Shown here piece after piece: positions 45,606 through 54,571 of a stretch of 64,000 bases of DNA. Source of the DNA: Chthonomonadales bacterium (GTDB lineage Bacteria > Armatimonadota > Chthonomonadetes > Chthonomonadales > CAJBBX01); the NCBI GenBank assembly GCA_027459625.1, contig DAIDHP010000015.1, positions 19,971 through 83,970 of the forward strand, in the 5' to 3' direction. A program made the position numbers and the translations under genes. Numbering within the stretch: position 1 is the stretch's first letter; each line of letters starts with the position of its first letter. A model generated the notes under the pieces. The model saw nothing but the letters and a program-made list of their open reading frames with translations. It made no database searches and had not been told where the DNA came from.

Positions 45606-46946
45606 TCAAGGCCATTCCGCCACGCCCAGATTCAGATGCCCGGGGAACTGGAGAACCCTGCTCAGAACCACCACGTGTTTCGTTTGGCCCTCCGCCACGC
45701 CGTCCCTCTTCGCGCCTCCCCCTCCCCAGACATACTCCTTCGGCCACCGGTCGACATCCGTGCGGAACAGGCGAACGCCGACGCGATGACCGTAGTTGCC
45801 TTTGACAAACTGACCTATCATCACCAACGTCACCGCCACCGGATTCCCTTTTCCATCCAGCACGACGCACTTGACCCCGCCGGCGGAATCCATCCTGAAC
45901 ACTTCAACCCGCCAGTTTTCTTCGAGGCCTTCCGCCTTTACATGAACCACTCCGATAGTGGCTGGGCGCTTTGCGTCCGTATGTCGCATGACGTATCCCA
46001 CCGTGACCGGATGCGAGGTCCAGGTCCAGCCGATGGAGCCAGACGGAGTATTCGCCGGAACCCCAGCGGCGCTTGCCGAACTTGATTTGCCGCCGCTCTT
46101 GTTTGGAGGAACTTCCCCGTGCGACGCCGTTTCGCCGGGTATCTTCGGAAGCTCGAAGGTTTGGCCGACGAGGTGTCCGCTTCTTGATCCCGGACGATTA
46201 GGCACGAACTGCCCTCCCACGTTCGAATCAATAAACACCGGCCCATATTGTTGTGGACGCTCCTTCAGGTATTCGCGGCGAGTCGGCATCCGATACGGCA
46301 CTCGGTATTTCAGCCACTGCGTCGGCGGGAACTTATGGTTCCATCCGCCCATTGGCAATTCCGCCCCGGAGGAATCGATACGACCGTAAATTAAAGTGTC
46401 TGGCACCCACATATACCTGAAAAAAACCAACGGTGTGTCGGCGGGAGGGCGATTGCCCCACTCCCTGACGATCCCGTAGTCTTCGAAGCTCACGAACGGC
46501 AACCGCACTCCTTTATGGCCGGTATTCCGCTCGGAGGCGCCGGCGTCGCTCTTTTCCAGGAGAGCCTGCCACATTACCGCGAAGGTGTCCCCCCGCACCT
46601 TCGCGTAGATGAGTCGGCTTTGGCTTCCTCCGTAGATCCAGTCAAACAGACAAAACGCCTTTCCCTGCGGAAACAGGTATTCATACGACCGTAACGACAA
46701 CTCTCCGGTAGCCATAAACTTCGTCGTGTGTGTCCAACCGTAAAAAAACCATGCGAGGAATACGTCGTTCCGCGCTCCCGCCAAGTCTCCCTTCCCGGCG
46801 AGTCTTCGCGCCTTTTGGATGTACGCGCGGACCATTTTGGAACAATAAACATTGGTGGCGGAATCTTCGGCGGTCGCGGGGACGGTCTGTGCCGCTAGGA
46901 TCGCCGCCAGCAGGCAGAAAATCCAAAGTGCGCGTATTGAACTCAT
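45606..46946 (-). CDS. Cluster protein D1: secreted A-module plus C-module
   Basis: About 446 aa, no family recognised. A signal peptide (WIFCLLAAILAAQTVPATA) is followed by module A at about residues 35-280. That module starts YIQKARRLAGKGDLAGARNDVFLAW and has conserved EYLFPQG, IYAKVRGDTFAVMWQ, PPADTPLVFF, YRMPTRREY and PGSRSGH....LPKIPGE. A Ser/Ala linker and module C (about 315-446, TSHPVTVGYVMRHTDAKRPA to the end) follow. Module C is almost identical in D5 (50793-52118). ATG 46946 is 5 bases after GGAGG; the frame is open to 46958. It is the last gene of a six-gene minus-strand cluster. Confidence 0.75.
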   Translation of the reverse strand: MSSIRALWIFCLLAAILAAQTVPATAEDSATNVYCSKMVRAYIQKARRLAGKGDLAGARNDVFLAWFFYGWTHTTKFMATGELSLRSYEYLFPQGKAFCLFDWIYGGSQSRLIYAKVRGDTFAVMWQALLEKSDAGASERNTGHKGVRLPFVSFEDYGIVREWGNRPPADTPLVFFRYMWVPDTLIYGRIDSSGAELPMGGWNHKFPPTQWLKYRVPYRMPTRREYLKERPQQYGPVFIDSNVGGQFVPNRPGSRSGHLVGQTFELPKIPGETASHGEVPPNKSGGKSSSASAAGVPANTPSGSIGWTWTSHPVTVGYVMRHTDAKRPATIGVVHVKAEGLEENWRVEVFRMDSAGGVKCVVLDGKGNPVAVTLVMIGQFVKGNYGHRVGVRLFRTDVDRWPKEYVWGGGGAKRDGVAEGQTKHVVVLSRVLQFPGHLNLGVAEWP

Positions 46947-47076
46947 GGCGCCCTCCAATCCGAAACTATCACAAAGCCGAACCGAGCGTCTTTCCGCGGC
47001 GGAGCGGATCGTCCTGTATTATTGTCAATGCCGTGTGGTCACGGGTCGTATCGGAAATTCTCAGATCGGCATTACA

Positions 47077-47913
47077 TCAATGTGCGCTATCCCTACTTGG
47101 TGATATTTGCGATTTTGTTTTTATTTCGCCGGGTATCCCAGGCAACCGGGGTATTTTCCATACAATGTAACCGCGCCGCGAAGGCGGGACCGGATACAGG
47201 AATTTTCCGCTCAACCCGGACATTGTGAAGGAGCTTTTTCCGAGCGGGTGAGTTCTCTTCATTTTACGCATCTCACGCTGTGTCGGCGATTGATACGGCA
47301 TTGCCACTGTCCGCCATAGCCCTAATTGGTTCAAGTTCACCGAATCGACGTTTACCCACTTTCCGGACGGTTCGATGAACCCATCGTCCAACCGGGCGGA
47401 GGCGGGGTCGAACTTGTAGAATACGAGCGACATGTCGCTGTCGGGATGAATCCCGCAGTTTTGCGCAATCCGGTAGCCTGACGCCGCGACGAACGGTGCG
47501 TGATACACTATCCTTAAGTTCGACAGTTTACTTCCATTACTTCCGTCGGTAATGCGTTGCGTGCGAACTTGCCACAACACCGCAAACGTATCTCCGCGTA
47601 TCTTCGCAAGGATGAACCGGGTCCCGCCGTCCCACTCAATCAGTCGCGACGCCTCCCCCTGCGGGAACAAAAACTCGATATCGGATGTCCCTCCTCTGTT
47701 CGGAAGCCAGGTGTAGTGGGAGGAGGAGTAAACCACCCATGCGCAAAGAATGGCGTTACGCGCATCCGTTAGGTCCCCCCTCCGCATAAGGCGCTGTCCC
47801 TCCCGGATGAACTTGCCAACTTGCGTATGCCACTCGCCGGGTATTACCGTGCCAATTGGGGATCCCGATATCCCTGCGAGCGCGCAAACCGTACAAATCA
47901 AGCGCATCAGCAT
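47077..47913 (-). CDS. Cluster protein D2: secreted A-module only
   Basis: 278 aa with a short signal peptide (LICTVCALAGISGSPIG) and module A alone: FIREGQRLMRRGDLTDARNAILCAWVVYSSSHYT, EFLFPQGEASRLIEWDGGTRFILAKIRGDTFAVLWQ, LVFYKFDPA, YQSPTQRE, and RRGYIVWKIPRLPGIPGE near the end. A ~20-residue polar tail replaces the extra modules of its paralogues. The helix-turn-helix pattern GxxLMRRGDLxxARNAI resembles one TPR hairpin. ATG 47913 has AAAGGAG 7-8 bases upstream. It shows that module A folds or works on its own. Confidence 0.7.
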   Translation of the reverse strand: MLMRLICTVCALAGISGSPIGTVIPGEWHTQVGKFIREGQRLMRRGDLTDARNAILCAWVVYSSSHYTWLPNRGGTSDIEFLFPQGEASRLIEWDGGTRFILAKIRGDTFAVLWQVRTQRITDGSNGSKLSNLRIVYHAPFVAASGYRIAQNCGIHPDSDMSLVFYKFDPASARLDDGFIEPSGKWVNVDSVNLNQLGLWRTVAMPYQSPTQREMRKMKRTHPLGKSSFTMSGLSGKFLYPVPPSRRGYIVWKIPRLPGIPGEIKTKSQISPSRDSAH

Positions 47914-48044
47914 CCTATCGCTCCTTTCATGAATAAGTGGTCATACGTCGTCCGGCGAACTGAATGGTTTTCCGAAGTCGCGTCGATTGAATGACGCGCG
48001 TCGGCGAATAGCGGCGGTAAATAAGACCGACCTCGAATTTCGTT

Positions 48045-49481
48045 TCACCATTTCAACCATTTCCCGTCACGACGCACCAGAACATTACTGGATCTCACAT
48101 CCGGACCATCAGTGCCGGCAACAGGAGAATAACCGATCCACTCGTTGACAGGCATGATATCCATCTCATCTATGACGGTTTTCGCGGGCAAGTTCGTCAC
48201 GCACACGTTGGGATAGACATCGTAACCGTTAACCGAGAAAGTTATGGTGCCGTTCCCGTTGTTCACCACCTTGAGATGAATGATGTCGCCCGGTCCTGGC
48301 TGATGCTCGAAGGCATGCGAGATTCCCGAGGTGTTCGCAAGGACGAAGTAGCGCCAGTTTGCGTTTGGAGAACCGAATGATACACCAGCTTCGGCGTAAA
48401 TATCAAGATCGAATGCGATACTTAAGATATCATCATAGCTTTCAAGGGTCCAAGAATTGGGAAGCCTGACGTATGTTTGAAAACCGGTGATATTTTGATT
48501 GGTGACATTTGGGGTCGGATCTGTTTTCGACATCTTGGCGTGCGGTCTCGCGCGAGTCGTTCCGCCGCTTGATGATGTGCCGTCGTCCCCCCCTCTTTTC
48601 TCGTCTGGAACGTCGCTTTCAACAGAGCCGTTCCCCGGCGCTGCGGGTGTCGACGTATCATCGTTCCGAGTGCGACCCCCCTGTAGGCGTTGCGGCCCTG
48701 ACGAAAGCTCGCCGGGTATCGCTGGAAGCCAGGGGGCGCTCCACATGATATACCCGCTCCGCGATCCTTGTCGCTCGCATAAAAATTCTCCGCCGAATCC
48801 GGTTATCGGCCAGAGGCCTTTGTGCGCCTTCGTCGCCACTTCGACTTCGTGGCGCGTTGGCAGTCGCCACGGCACCGGTACCTTTCGCCACAGCCCCAGA
48901 TCGTCCATATGTGCGGAACCATCTTTTATCCACACTCCGGAACGCGTGATTCGCCCGTAACTCATTAGGGAGAGTCTGGGATCGATTTGGTAGTATGCGA
49001 GTGCGGTGTTGCCGGCCGGGGGGGATCCGTACGACTGCGCAACCGCATTGCCGGTGGTCGTAATGAACGGCAACTGGCATGCGTTTTTGCCGGCGTTCTG
49101 AACATTTATCTCGTATTTCAAGCCAGCTTGCCATTCCACCTTAAACGTATCGCCACGCACCTCGGCATAGATAACCCGGCTACCCCAGTCCCACTGGAAC
49201 AAACGCATGGCGTCCCCCTGTGGGAACAAATAAGTATAGAACCACGATGATACCGATTTTGGGAGTATATGCGTGTAATGCGAGGAACCGTAGAGCACCC
49301 ATGCTCGAAGTATTGAGTTTCGCGCATCCGTCAGATCGCCCCTCCGCATGAGGCGTCGTCCCTCCCGGATGTAAGCGCTGATCTGTTTCGTCCATCCACC
49401 GTAAATATTCGAAGCGGATGACGCTCCCGACGTCAAAATAAGGAGTGCACAGGCGGTAAAAAGTATGCGCGTAAATTTCAT
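48045..49481 (-). CDS. Cluster protein D3: secreted A-module fused to B-module
   Basis: 478 aa: signal peptide (LFTACALLILTSGASSA), module A (about 30-260, YIREGRRLMRRGDLTDARNSILRAWVLYGSSHYT ... PWLPAIPGE), a polar Ser/Thr/Gly linker (about 262-325) and module B (about 326-478, FQTYVRLPNSWTLESYDDI, AGVSFGSPNANWRYFVLANTSG, IHLKVVNNGNGTITFSVNGYDVYPN, RRDGKWLKW). Module B is the same module that ends the Ser/Gly-rich proteins at 49560 and 52328. This natural fusion links the two gene types of the cluster. Module B looks like a beta jelly roll; I cannot name a family. AAAGGAG lies upstream of ATG 49481. Confidence 0.75.
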   Translation of the reverse strand: MKFTRILFTACALLILTSGASSASNIYGGWTKQISAYIREGRRLMRRGDLTDARNSILRAWVLYGSSHYTHILPKSVSSWFYTYLFPQGDAMRLFQWDWGSRVIYAEVRGDTFKVEWQAGLKYEINVQNAGKNACQLPFITTTGNAVAQSYGSPPAGNTALAYYQIDPRLSLMSYGRITRSGVWIKDGSAHMDDLGLWRKVPVPWRLPTRHEVEVATKAHKGLWPITGFGGEFLCERQGSRSGYIMWSAPWLPAIPGELSSGPQRLQGGRTRNDDTSTPAAPGNGSVESDVPDEKRGGDDGTSSSGGTTRARPHAKMSKTDPTPNVTNQNITGFQTYVRLPNSWTLESYDDILSIAFDLDIYAEAGVSFGSPNANWRYFVLANTSGISHAFEHQPGPGDIIHLKVVNNGNGTITFSVNGYDVYPNVCVTNLPAKTVIDEMDIMPVNEWIGYSPVAGTDGPDVRSSNVLVRRDGKWLKW

Positions 49482-49559
49482 AACGCTCTCCTTTCACGCT
49501 CGATATCGCGACCCTGAGTAATCTTTGTATAATCCACCCAAAGGTGGCGCCATCCTTCA

Positions 49560-50690
49560 TTATGTATTGAGTATAGCCTCCAACGGCAATTCCTGTTGTA
49601 TACTGTAACGCCCCGAGGGATCGGTACTCTTCATGTATAGGGTGCTCGAGTCCCAGTTCACCCATTGACCGTTCTGGTATACCTGTACGTCGCTCCAGTT
49701 GACCTGTGCGTGTGATACGTTATCCTCGTTGGGCATATAATCGGCTGCGGCGCACACCATCTTAACATAATTTTGCGTGCCAAGGTTCGGCGCCGATATA
49801 TTGGTATAGACATCGTAATGGTTGACATATAAAGTCACAGTATCATCCCCGTTGTTCACCAGCTTGAGATAAACGGTTTTACCCGGTTGTGGCTGAGAGG
49901 AGAACGCTTGCGAATGGAATATCTCTGTCGAGTTTTTCGTGTGGATGAAGTAATGCCAGTCGCCGTTCATATGACCGTACGAAACGCCGGCTTCGACGAC
50001 CTCCTTTTCGTCGCTGCTGGTAAGGCCAATGTAGAAATTGATGTAGTCGCATGGATCGGGAACGGTCCATTTAAGGGGAATACTGACGAACCCTTGAATG
50101 CCGGTGAAGTAGGAATCATCGCTCACTATCTTGGCGTAGAGTTGTTTCTTAGCCAAATTGCTACAATCCACCGAACCACTACTCGAACTGCGATTTGAAC
50201 TGTTGCCAGGGTTTGGACTGCTACCGCCGATACTCGAAGCGCTAACGGAGCTATACATCCCGCTCGAACTTGATTCGCGACCGCCGCTGGAACCGCTGGC
50301 TGCGCTTGATTCGCCGCTCGTTCCGCTTTTGCCGGAGGAGCCGCTTCCAGCCGATTCACAGCTCGAACCCGACGCCTTGCTTGCGCTCGATTCACCGCTT
50401 ATACCGGACGCACCGCTTGAACTCGATGCGCTTATTCCGCCGGAGGAGCCGCCGCTGGCCGATCCGCGTGAGCTTCCGCTTGATCCGCTCCCGCTCGATG
50501 ATCCGCTTGAACCGCTCGAACTCCCGCCACTTGAACTCCCGCTCCCACTGCCGCTCGAACCGGGTACTGGACTGGGTCCGGGGCTGGGCGAAGATCCGCT
50601 CGGACTGGGACTTGGAATGGGTGACACGCCGCTTGCGCTTGAGGTTGGGTTCAGGGGCGTTGTCGCCTCTTTGTCCGAATGGTTATCCAT
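49560..50690 (-). CDS. Cluster protein S1: Ser/Gly-rich tract plus B-module
   Basis: About 376 aa. The N-terminus MDNHSDKEATTPLNPTSSAS is followed by a Pro/Ser stretch and ~130 residues of almost pure Ser and Gly with a little Ala, Glu and Lys. Module B (about 185-376) follows: FTGIQGFVSIPLKWTVPDPCDYINFYIG, EAGVSYGHMNGDWHYF, LKLVNNGDDTVTLYVNHYDVYTN, YQNGQWVNWDSSTLY. No signal peptide is visible. ATG 50690 has AAAGGAG 6 bases upstream; the frame opens further up at 50732. The low-complexity tract probably forms a flexible stalk. The opposite strand stays open for 222 codons here, an effect of the repeat. Confidence 0.75.
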   Translation of the reverse strand: MDNHSDKEATTPLNPTSSASGVSPIPSPSPSGSSPSPGPSPVPGSSGSGSGSSSGGSSSGSSGSSSGSGSSGSSRGSASGGSSGGISASSSSGASGISGESSASKASGSSCESAGSGSSGKSGTSGESSAASGSSGGRESSSSGMYSSVSASSIGGSSPNPGNSSNRSSSSGSVDCSNLAKKQLYAKIVSDDSYFTGIQGFVSIPLKWTVPDPCDYINFYIGLTSSDEKEVVEAGVSYGHMNGDWHYFIHTKNSTEIFHSQAFSSQPQPGKTVYLKLVNNGDDTVTLYVNHYDVYTNISAPNLGTQNYVKMVCAAADYMPNEDNVSHAQVNWSDVQVYQNGQWVNWDSSTLYMKSTDPSGRYSIQQELPLEAILNT

Positions 50691-50792
50691 CAATATCTCC
50701 TTTCGATTCCTTTCCATAATTTCGTTTCGCATTAAGAATTTCCTTGCTCCGGCTCCTAATGCTGGGGAACCCAGCGCGCGAGGATATATCCA

Positions 50793-52118
50793 TCAAGGCC
50801 ATTCCGCCACGCCCAAATTCAGATGACCGGGGAACTGGAGAACCCTGCTCAGAACCACCATGTGTTTCGTTTGGCCCTCCGCCACGCCGTCCCTCTTCGC
50901 GCCTCCCCCTCCCCAGACATACTCCTTCGGCCACCGGTCGACATCCGTGCGGAAGAGGCGAACGCCGACGCGGTGATCGTAGTTGCCTTTGACATCCTGA
51001 CCTATCATCACCAGCGTCACCGCCACCAAACGCCCTTTTTCATCCAGCACGACGCACTTGACCCCGCCGGCGGAATCCATCCTGAAAACCTCAACTCGCC
51101 AATTCTCGGCGAAGCCCCCATCCCTTATATGAACCACTCCGATTGTGGCGGGTCGCTTCGCGTCCGTATGCCGCATGACGTATCCCACCGTAACCGGATG
51201 CGAGGTCCAGCCTATGGAGCCTGACAACGCATGCGTAGGCTTCCCGATGGCACCCGCCGAACGTGATTTGCCGCCGCTCTTGTTTGAAGAAACCTCTCCG
51301 GGCGACGCCGTTTCGCCGGGTATTTTGGGAAGCTTGAGAATCTTCCAAATATAATGCCCGTACCGCGATCCCGGGCGGCTTGGTACGAATTTCAAGACGC
51401 ATACAGGGAAAGATCCCATATTATCCTCGATCTTTCCCTCCGCTGCGGCTTTAGTTTCAGCTTTCGCTTCGGCTTCCGCTTGGCGGTGCGTTTGCTGCCG
51501 ACCCGGCACTGAGATGGTCTGGTACTGCTCGGGTTGGTTCATAGTCAAAGAATTGACACTCGTCTCCACCCCGGAGGAATTGATATGTCCGTATATTAAC
51601 AGATCTACGGGAGGCTGGTAATTGAAGAACACCAATGGCGTGTCCGCGGGGGGACGACGCCCCAACTCCTGGGCGATCCCGTAGCCGGCGGCGCTCACAA
51701 ACGGCAACTCCTCCACTGCTTTCCCGGTATTCCGTCCGGAGGTCCTGGCGTTGGTCTGTTCCAGTTGAGCCTGCCACGTCACGGCGAAGGTGTCCCCCCG
51801 CACTTCCGCGTAGATGAGCTGGGTACCGTTGGTCCAGTCAAACAGGCTCATGGACTGTCCCTGCGGGAATAGGTACTCATATGTCATCTGCTCTCCGGTA
51901 GCCGTAAACGGCGTCGTATGCTCCGAAGCGTATATGCACCATGCGCACGACACGGCGTTCCGCGCTCCCGCTAAGTCGCCCTTCCCGGCGAGCCTTCGCG
52001 CCTTATGGATGAATGCAGTGACCTGTTTGGACCAATCAAGAGTGATCGCCGGGGCGGACTGAACCGTCAGGATCACGGCCAGCAGGCAGAAAACCCGAAG
52101 CGAGCGTATTAAACTCAT
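50793..52118 (-). CDS. Cluster protein D5: secreted A-module plus C-module
   Basis: About 441 aa, a paralogue of D1. Signal peptide (VFCLLAVILTVQSAPAIT), module A with FIHKARRLAGKGDLAGARNAVSCAWCIYASEHTT, EYLFPQGQSMSLFDW, IYAEVRGDTFAVTWQ, PPADTPLVFFNYQ, then an Ala/Glu/Lys-rich insert (QAEAEAKAETKAAAEGKIED) not present in D1, the PGSRYGHYIWKILKLPKIPGE block, a linker and module C. The first ~180 nt of aligned sequence from the 3' end of D1 and D5 differ at only a few positions, while the 5' parts are clearly diverged. The start ATG 52118 is 5 bases after GGAGG; the frame is open to 52217. Confidence 0.75.
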   Translation of the reverse strand: MSLIRSLRVFCLLAVILTVQSAPAITLDWSKQVTAFIHKARRLAGKGDLAGARNAVSCAWCIYASEHTTPFTATGEQMTYEYLFPQGQSMSLFDWTNGTQLIYAEVRGDTFAVTWQAQLEQTNARTSGRNTGKAVEELPFVSAAGYGIAQELGRRPPADTPLVFFNYQPPVDLLIYGHINSSGVETSVNSLTMNQPEQYQTISVPGRQQTHRQAEAEAKAETKAAAEGKIEDNMGSFPVCVLKFVPSRPGSRYGHYIWKILKLPKIPGETASPGEVSSNKSGGKSRSAGAIGKPTHALSGSIGWTSHPVTVGYVMRHTDAKRPATIGVVHIRDGGFAENWRVEVFRMDSAGGVKCVVLDEKGRLVAVTLVMIGQDVKGNYDHRVGVRLFRTDVDRWPKEYVWGGGGAKRDGVAEGQTKHMVVLSRVLQFPGHLNLGVAEWP

Positions 52119-52327
52119 GGCGCCCTCCAATCCGAAACTATCACAAAGCCGAACCGCGCGTCTTTCCGGAGCGGCCGGTCCCAAACTCTTATCTATGGTT
52201 GTGTAAGCATGTTTCATCAGGCCGTTGTCCTTTCCTCGTGACCGTGTTGGTTCCTATTGTGGATATTCATCAATCCGTCGGAGAATTCAACTCCACGTCG
52301 AACTTCAGCGAGCGGTTGGGTGTATCG

Positions 52328-53425
52328 CTACTTCGACAGTTTAGCCTCCAACGGCAGCTCCTGTTGTTCACTGTAACGTCCCGAAGGATCCTGGCTATAC
52401 GTGTACAAGATGCTCGAGTCCCAGTTCACCCACTGGCCATTAAGGAGCACCTGCACGCTGCTCCATACCACCAGAGTATGCGATACGTCGTTCGTGGGCG
52501 GACAATCATATCCCGCACAAACCATCTTTACTTTAGTTGTGACATCAAGGCCCGGCGGATTATGCGGCTTATAATCTTTGAGCTTCAGCCAGCCATTAAC
52601 CCAGAAGGATAAAGATCCGTCCCCGTTGTTGACCAGCATGAGACTAATATGGTCACCCGGTTTAGGTTGTGAGGCGAACGCTTTCGATGGGGTTATCCCC
52701 GGGTTGGCGAAGTAATGCCAACTACCGGTGTTGTGGCCATATGAAATACCAGCCTCCTCCACGGGTGTCTCTTTGTTTTTGTATATCTCGTCGAATCCTA
52801 TGTAGAAATTGATGAAGTCATCGGGGTCGGGAACGGTCCACGAGTCTGGAATCCTGACGATAGCTTGAATCCCCGTAAAATCGGCGTCATTGCTTAATGT
52901 CTTGGCAAAAAGTGACACACATTTTACCTTGCTACTGCTGCTGCCACTCTCTTTTGATGCTCCGCTCGCGCTGGAACCGCTGCTGAGGCTCGCAATGCTG
53001 ATTCCGCTAGAAACTCCGCTCGCGATCGACGCACTGCTTGTACCGGACACGCCGCTCGAACTTGACCCCCCGCCGCCACTTGATTCGCCGCTCGTTTCGC
53101 TTTTGCTGGAGCCGCTGGTTCTACTTGATTCACCGCTTGAACCCGAAACCTTGCTTGCGCCGGACTCACTGCTGACGCCGGATGCGCCGCTTGAACTCGA
53201 TGCGCTTATTCCGCCGGAGGAGCCGCCGCTGGCCGACCCGCGTGAGCTTCCGCTTGATCCGCTCGCGCTTGATGAGCCGCTTGAACCGCTCGAACCGGGA
53301 ATTGGGCTGGGGCTGGGCGAAGATCCGCTCGGGCTTGGACTTGGAATGGGTGACACGCCGCTTGCGCTTGAGGTTGGGTTCAGGGGCGTTGTCGCCTCTT
53401 TGTCTGAATGGTTATCCGTCAACAT
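52328..53425 (-). CDS. Cluster protein S2: Ser/Gly-rich tract plus B-module
   Basis: 365 aa, a paralogue of S1 with the same N-terminus (TDNHSDKEATTPLNPTSSAS), a Ser/Gly tract of different length and module B (about 172-365: FTGIQAIVRIPDSWTVPDPDDFINFYIG, EAGISYGHNTGSWHYF, LMLVNNGDGSLSFWVNGW, LLNGQWVNWDSSILY, ending SEQQELPLEAKLSK). The ATG used in S1 is ACG here, so translation must begin at the adjacent TTG (53422) or ATG (53425), which lie very close to AAGGGAG. No signal peptide. First gene of the cluster in the direction of transcription. Confidence 0.75.
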   Translation of the reverse strand: MLTDNHSDKEATTPLNPTSSASGVSPIPSPSPSGSSPSPSPIPGSSGSSGSSSASGSSGSSRGSASGGSSGGISASSSSGASGVSSESGASKVSGSSGESSRTSGSSKSETSGESSGGGGSSSSGVSGTSSASIASGVSSGISIASLSSGSSASGASKESGSSSSKVKCVSLFAKTLSNDADFTGIQAIVRIPDSWTVPDPDDFINFYIGFDEIYKNKETPVEEAGISYGHNTGSWHYFANPGITPSKAFASQPKPGDHISLMLVNNGDGSLSFWVNGWLKLKDYKPHNPPGLDVTTKVKMVCAGYDCPPTNDVSHTLVVWSSVQVLLNGQWVNWDSSILYTYSQDPSGRYSEQQELPLEAKLSK

Positions 53426-54010
53426 CTCCCTTCGATTCCTTTCCGGAACTCCGTTACGATGCGTCGGCTACGATTCAATCGAGCGAACGCTCGAATCGAA
53501 CCAAAACAACGATTATTGGATTCTCCCTGTATCTATATATACGCCAATTATATTCGGAAGTTTCAATATTTTTATCTGTTTGAGTTGTTCGACATGGGGT
53601 GTCAGAGGGGAATCCATGTTCCGAGCGATGGGTGCACTATAGTTTGTTAGGATTATGGTGGAAAATATATGGTAATCATTTCATATCACCGGCAATCGCC
53701 TGTCTGTATTTTCCTCATGATCTGCGCACGCTCCTTATAAGTTTTCTTAGGCGTTCGGACCACGCAAACATATAAGAAATGATGACGTTATATGGAAAAC
53801 GGTTTACACCGCCTTTCCTAAATATTCTCTTTTGCAACGTTTGCAATACAGTGATTTTCGGTTGAAAGATGTTCAAGAGGAAATACGCGTCCGCTAAAAC
53901 GTGTCTGAGTGGAATCGAAATTAAAGATATAAAAAATATCGACATCTTATTGAATCAAATAATATCTTGATATGAGAAATAGTGGGGGAAAAATGATGAA
54001 ATATATGATC
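53426..54010. other. Intergenic region upstream of the D/S cluster
   Basis: No convincing gene. A short hairpin (TCGAGCG-AA-CGCTCGA) lies near 53478-53493. The promoter of the minus-strand cluster should be here, but I could not place it with confidence. A 76-codon frame at 53715-53945 lacks a ribosome binding site. Confidence 0.45.
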
Positions 54011-54571
54011 TTAAAGTAAATGTTTATATTCTTTGAGGCGGTTCGATATTTCATGCAACTTCAAATGAATTAATGAGATTAAATATTCATCAACGGTTTT
54101 TGATGGAAATTGCATAGCCGTTATCTGCTTCTTTATCGCAAGTAGAAATCTTGGCGTGTTTTCATCAAATAAGTTTGTCAGAAAAGTATCCGGATGAATC
54201 GCACGGATTCGATATAATCCGAGTATATCATCAGGAAAATCTTTGGCGTTATATGTTACTATTACTTCGACATGTGATTGAATAGCCGCCGCTAAGACAT
54301 GACGATCGTTTTCATCAGGAAGAAATAGTGTGGGAATGATCTGGTCATAACCTATTACGAGACAATTAGGATCAATTTGGTTCATAAGAGTTTTAGTTCT
54401 CTCTAATTTATCTCGACGAATGTCCGGATAGCTTTTTAGGACGTTGCATATCCATTCATTATGAATTGACTCTGTCCAACGCGGTTCGAATGATAAAGTT
54501 ACCGCCAGCCACATTAACATATCCCGTAATGTAGGCGGAAAAAGTACGTTCGCATCTAATAATGCGATCAT
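54011..54571 (-). CDS. PIN-domain ribonuclease toxin (VapC-like)
   Basis: 186 aa. PIN-fold acidic residues are in place: Asp6 in LLDANVLFP, Glu34 or Glu39 in RWTESIHNEW, Asp86-Asp89 in PDENDRHVLAAA and Asp111 in TYNAKDFP. These bind the metal ions that cut RNA. The family branch (RWTESIHNEW, PDENDRHVLAAAI) is the longer COG1569/COG1848-like group rather than classical 130-aa VapC. Its ATG overlaps the stop of the preceding gene by 4 bases, which implies translational coupling to the antitoxin. Confidence 0.88.
   Translation of the reverse strand: MIALLDANVLFPPTLRDMLMWLAVTLSFEPRWTESIHNEWICNVLKSYPDIRRDKLERTKTLMNQIDPNCLVIGYDQIIPTLFLPDENDRHVLAAAIQSHVEVIVTYNAKDFPDDILGLYRIRAIHPDTFLTNLFDENTPRFLLAIKKQITAMQFPSKTVDEYLISLIHLKLHEISNRLKEYKHLL

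Noticed and set aside
49560..50690. Module B as an eqolisin (glutamic peptidase) domain
   Set aside because: WTVP and AGVSYG...GDWHYF are faintly reminiscent, but I could not place the catalytic Gln and Glu, so no such function is claimed.
50158..50826. Leu/Glu/Pro-rich 222-codon frame antisense to S1
   Set aside because: It is the complement of the Ser/Gly repeat. Module B on the other strand is conserved between paralogues.
52890..53642. Leu/Glu/Pro-rich 250-codon frame antisense to S2
   Set aside because: Same effect as in S1: a translation of the repeat's complement.
53715..53945. 76-codon minus-strand frame between the cluster and the toxin gene
   Set aside because: There is no Shine-Dalgarno sequence or similarity, and the composition is AT-driven.
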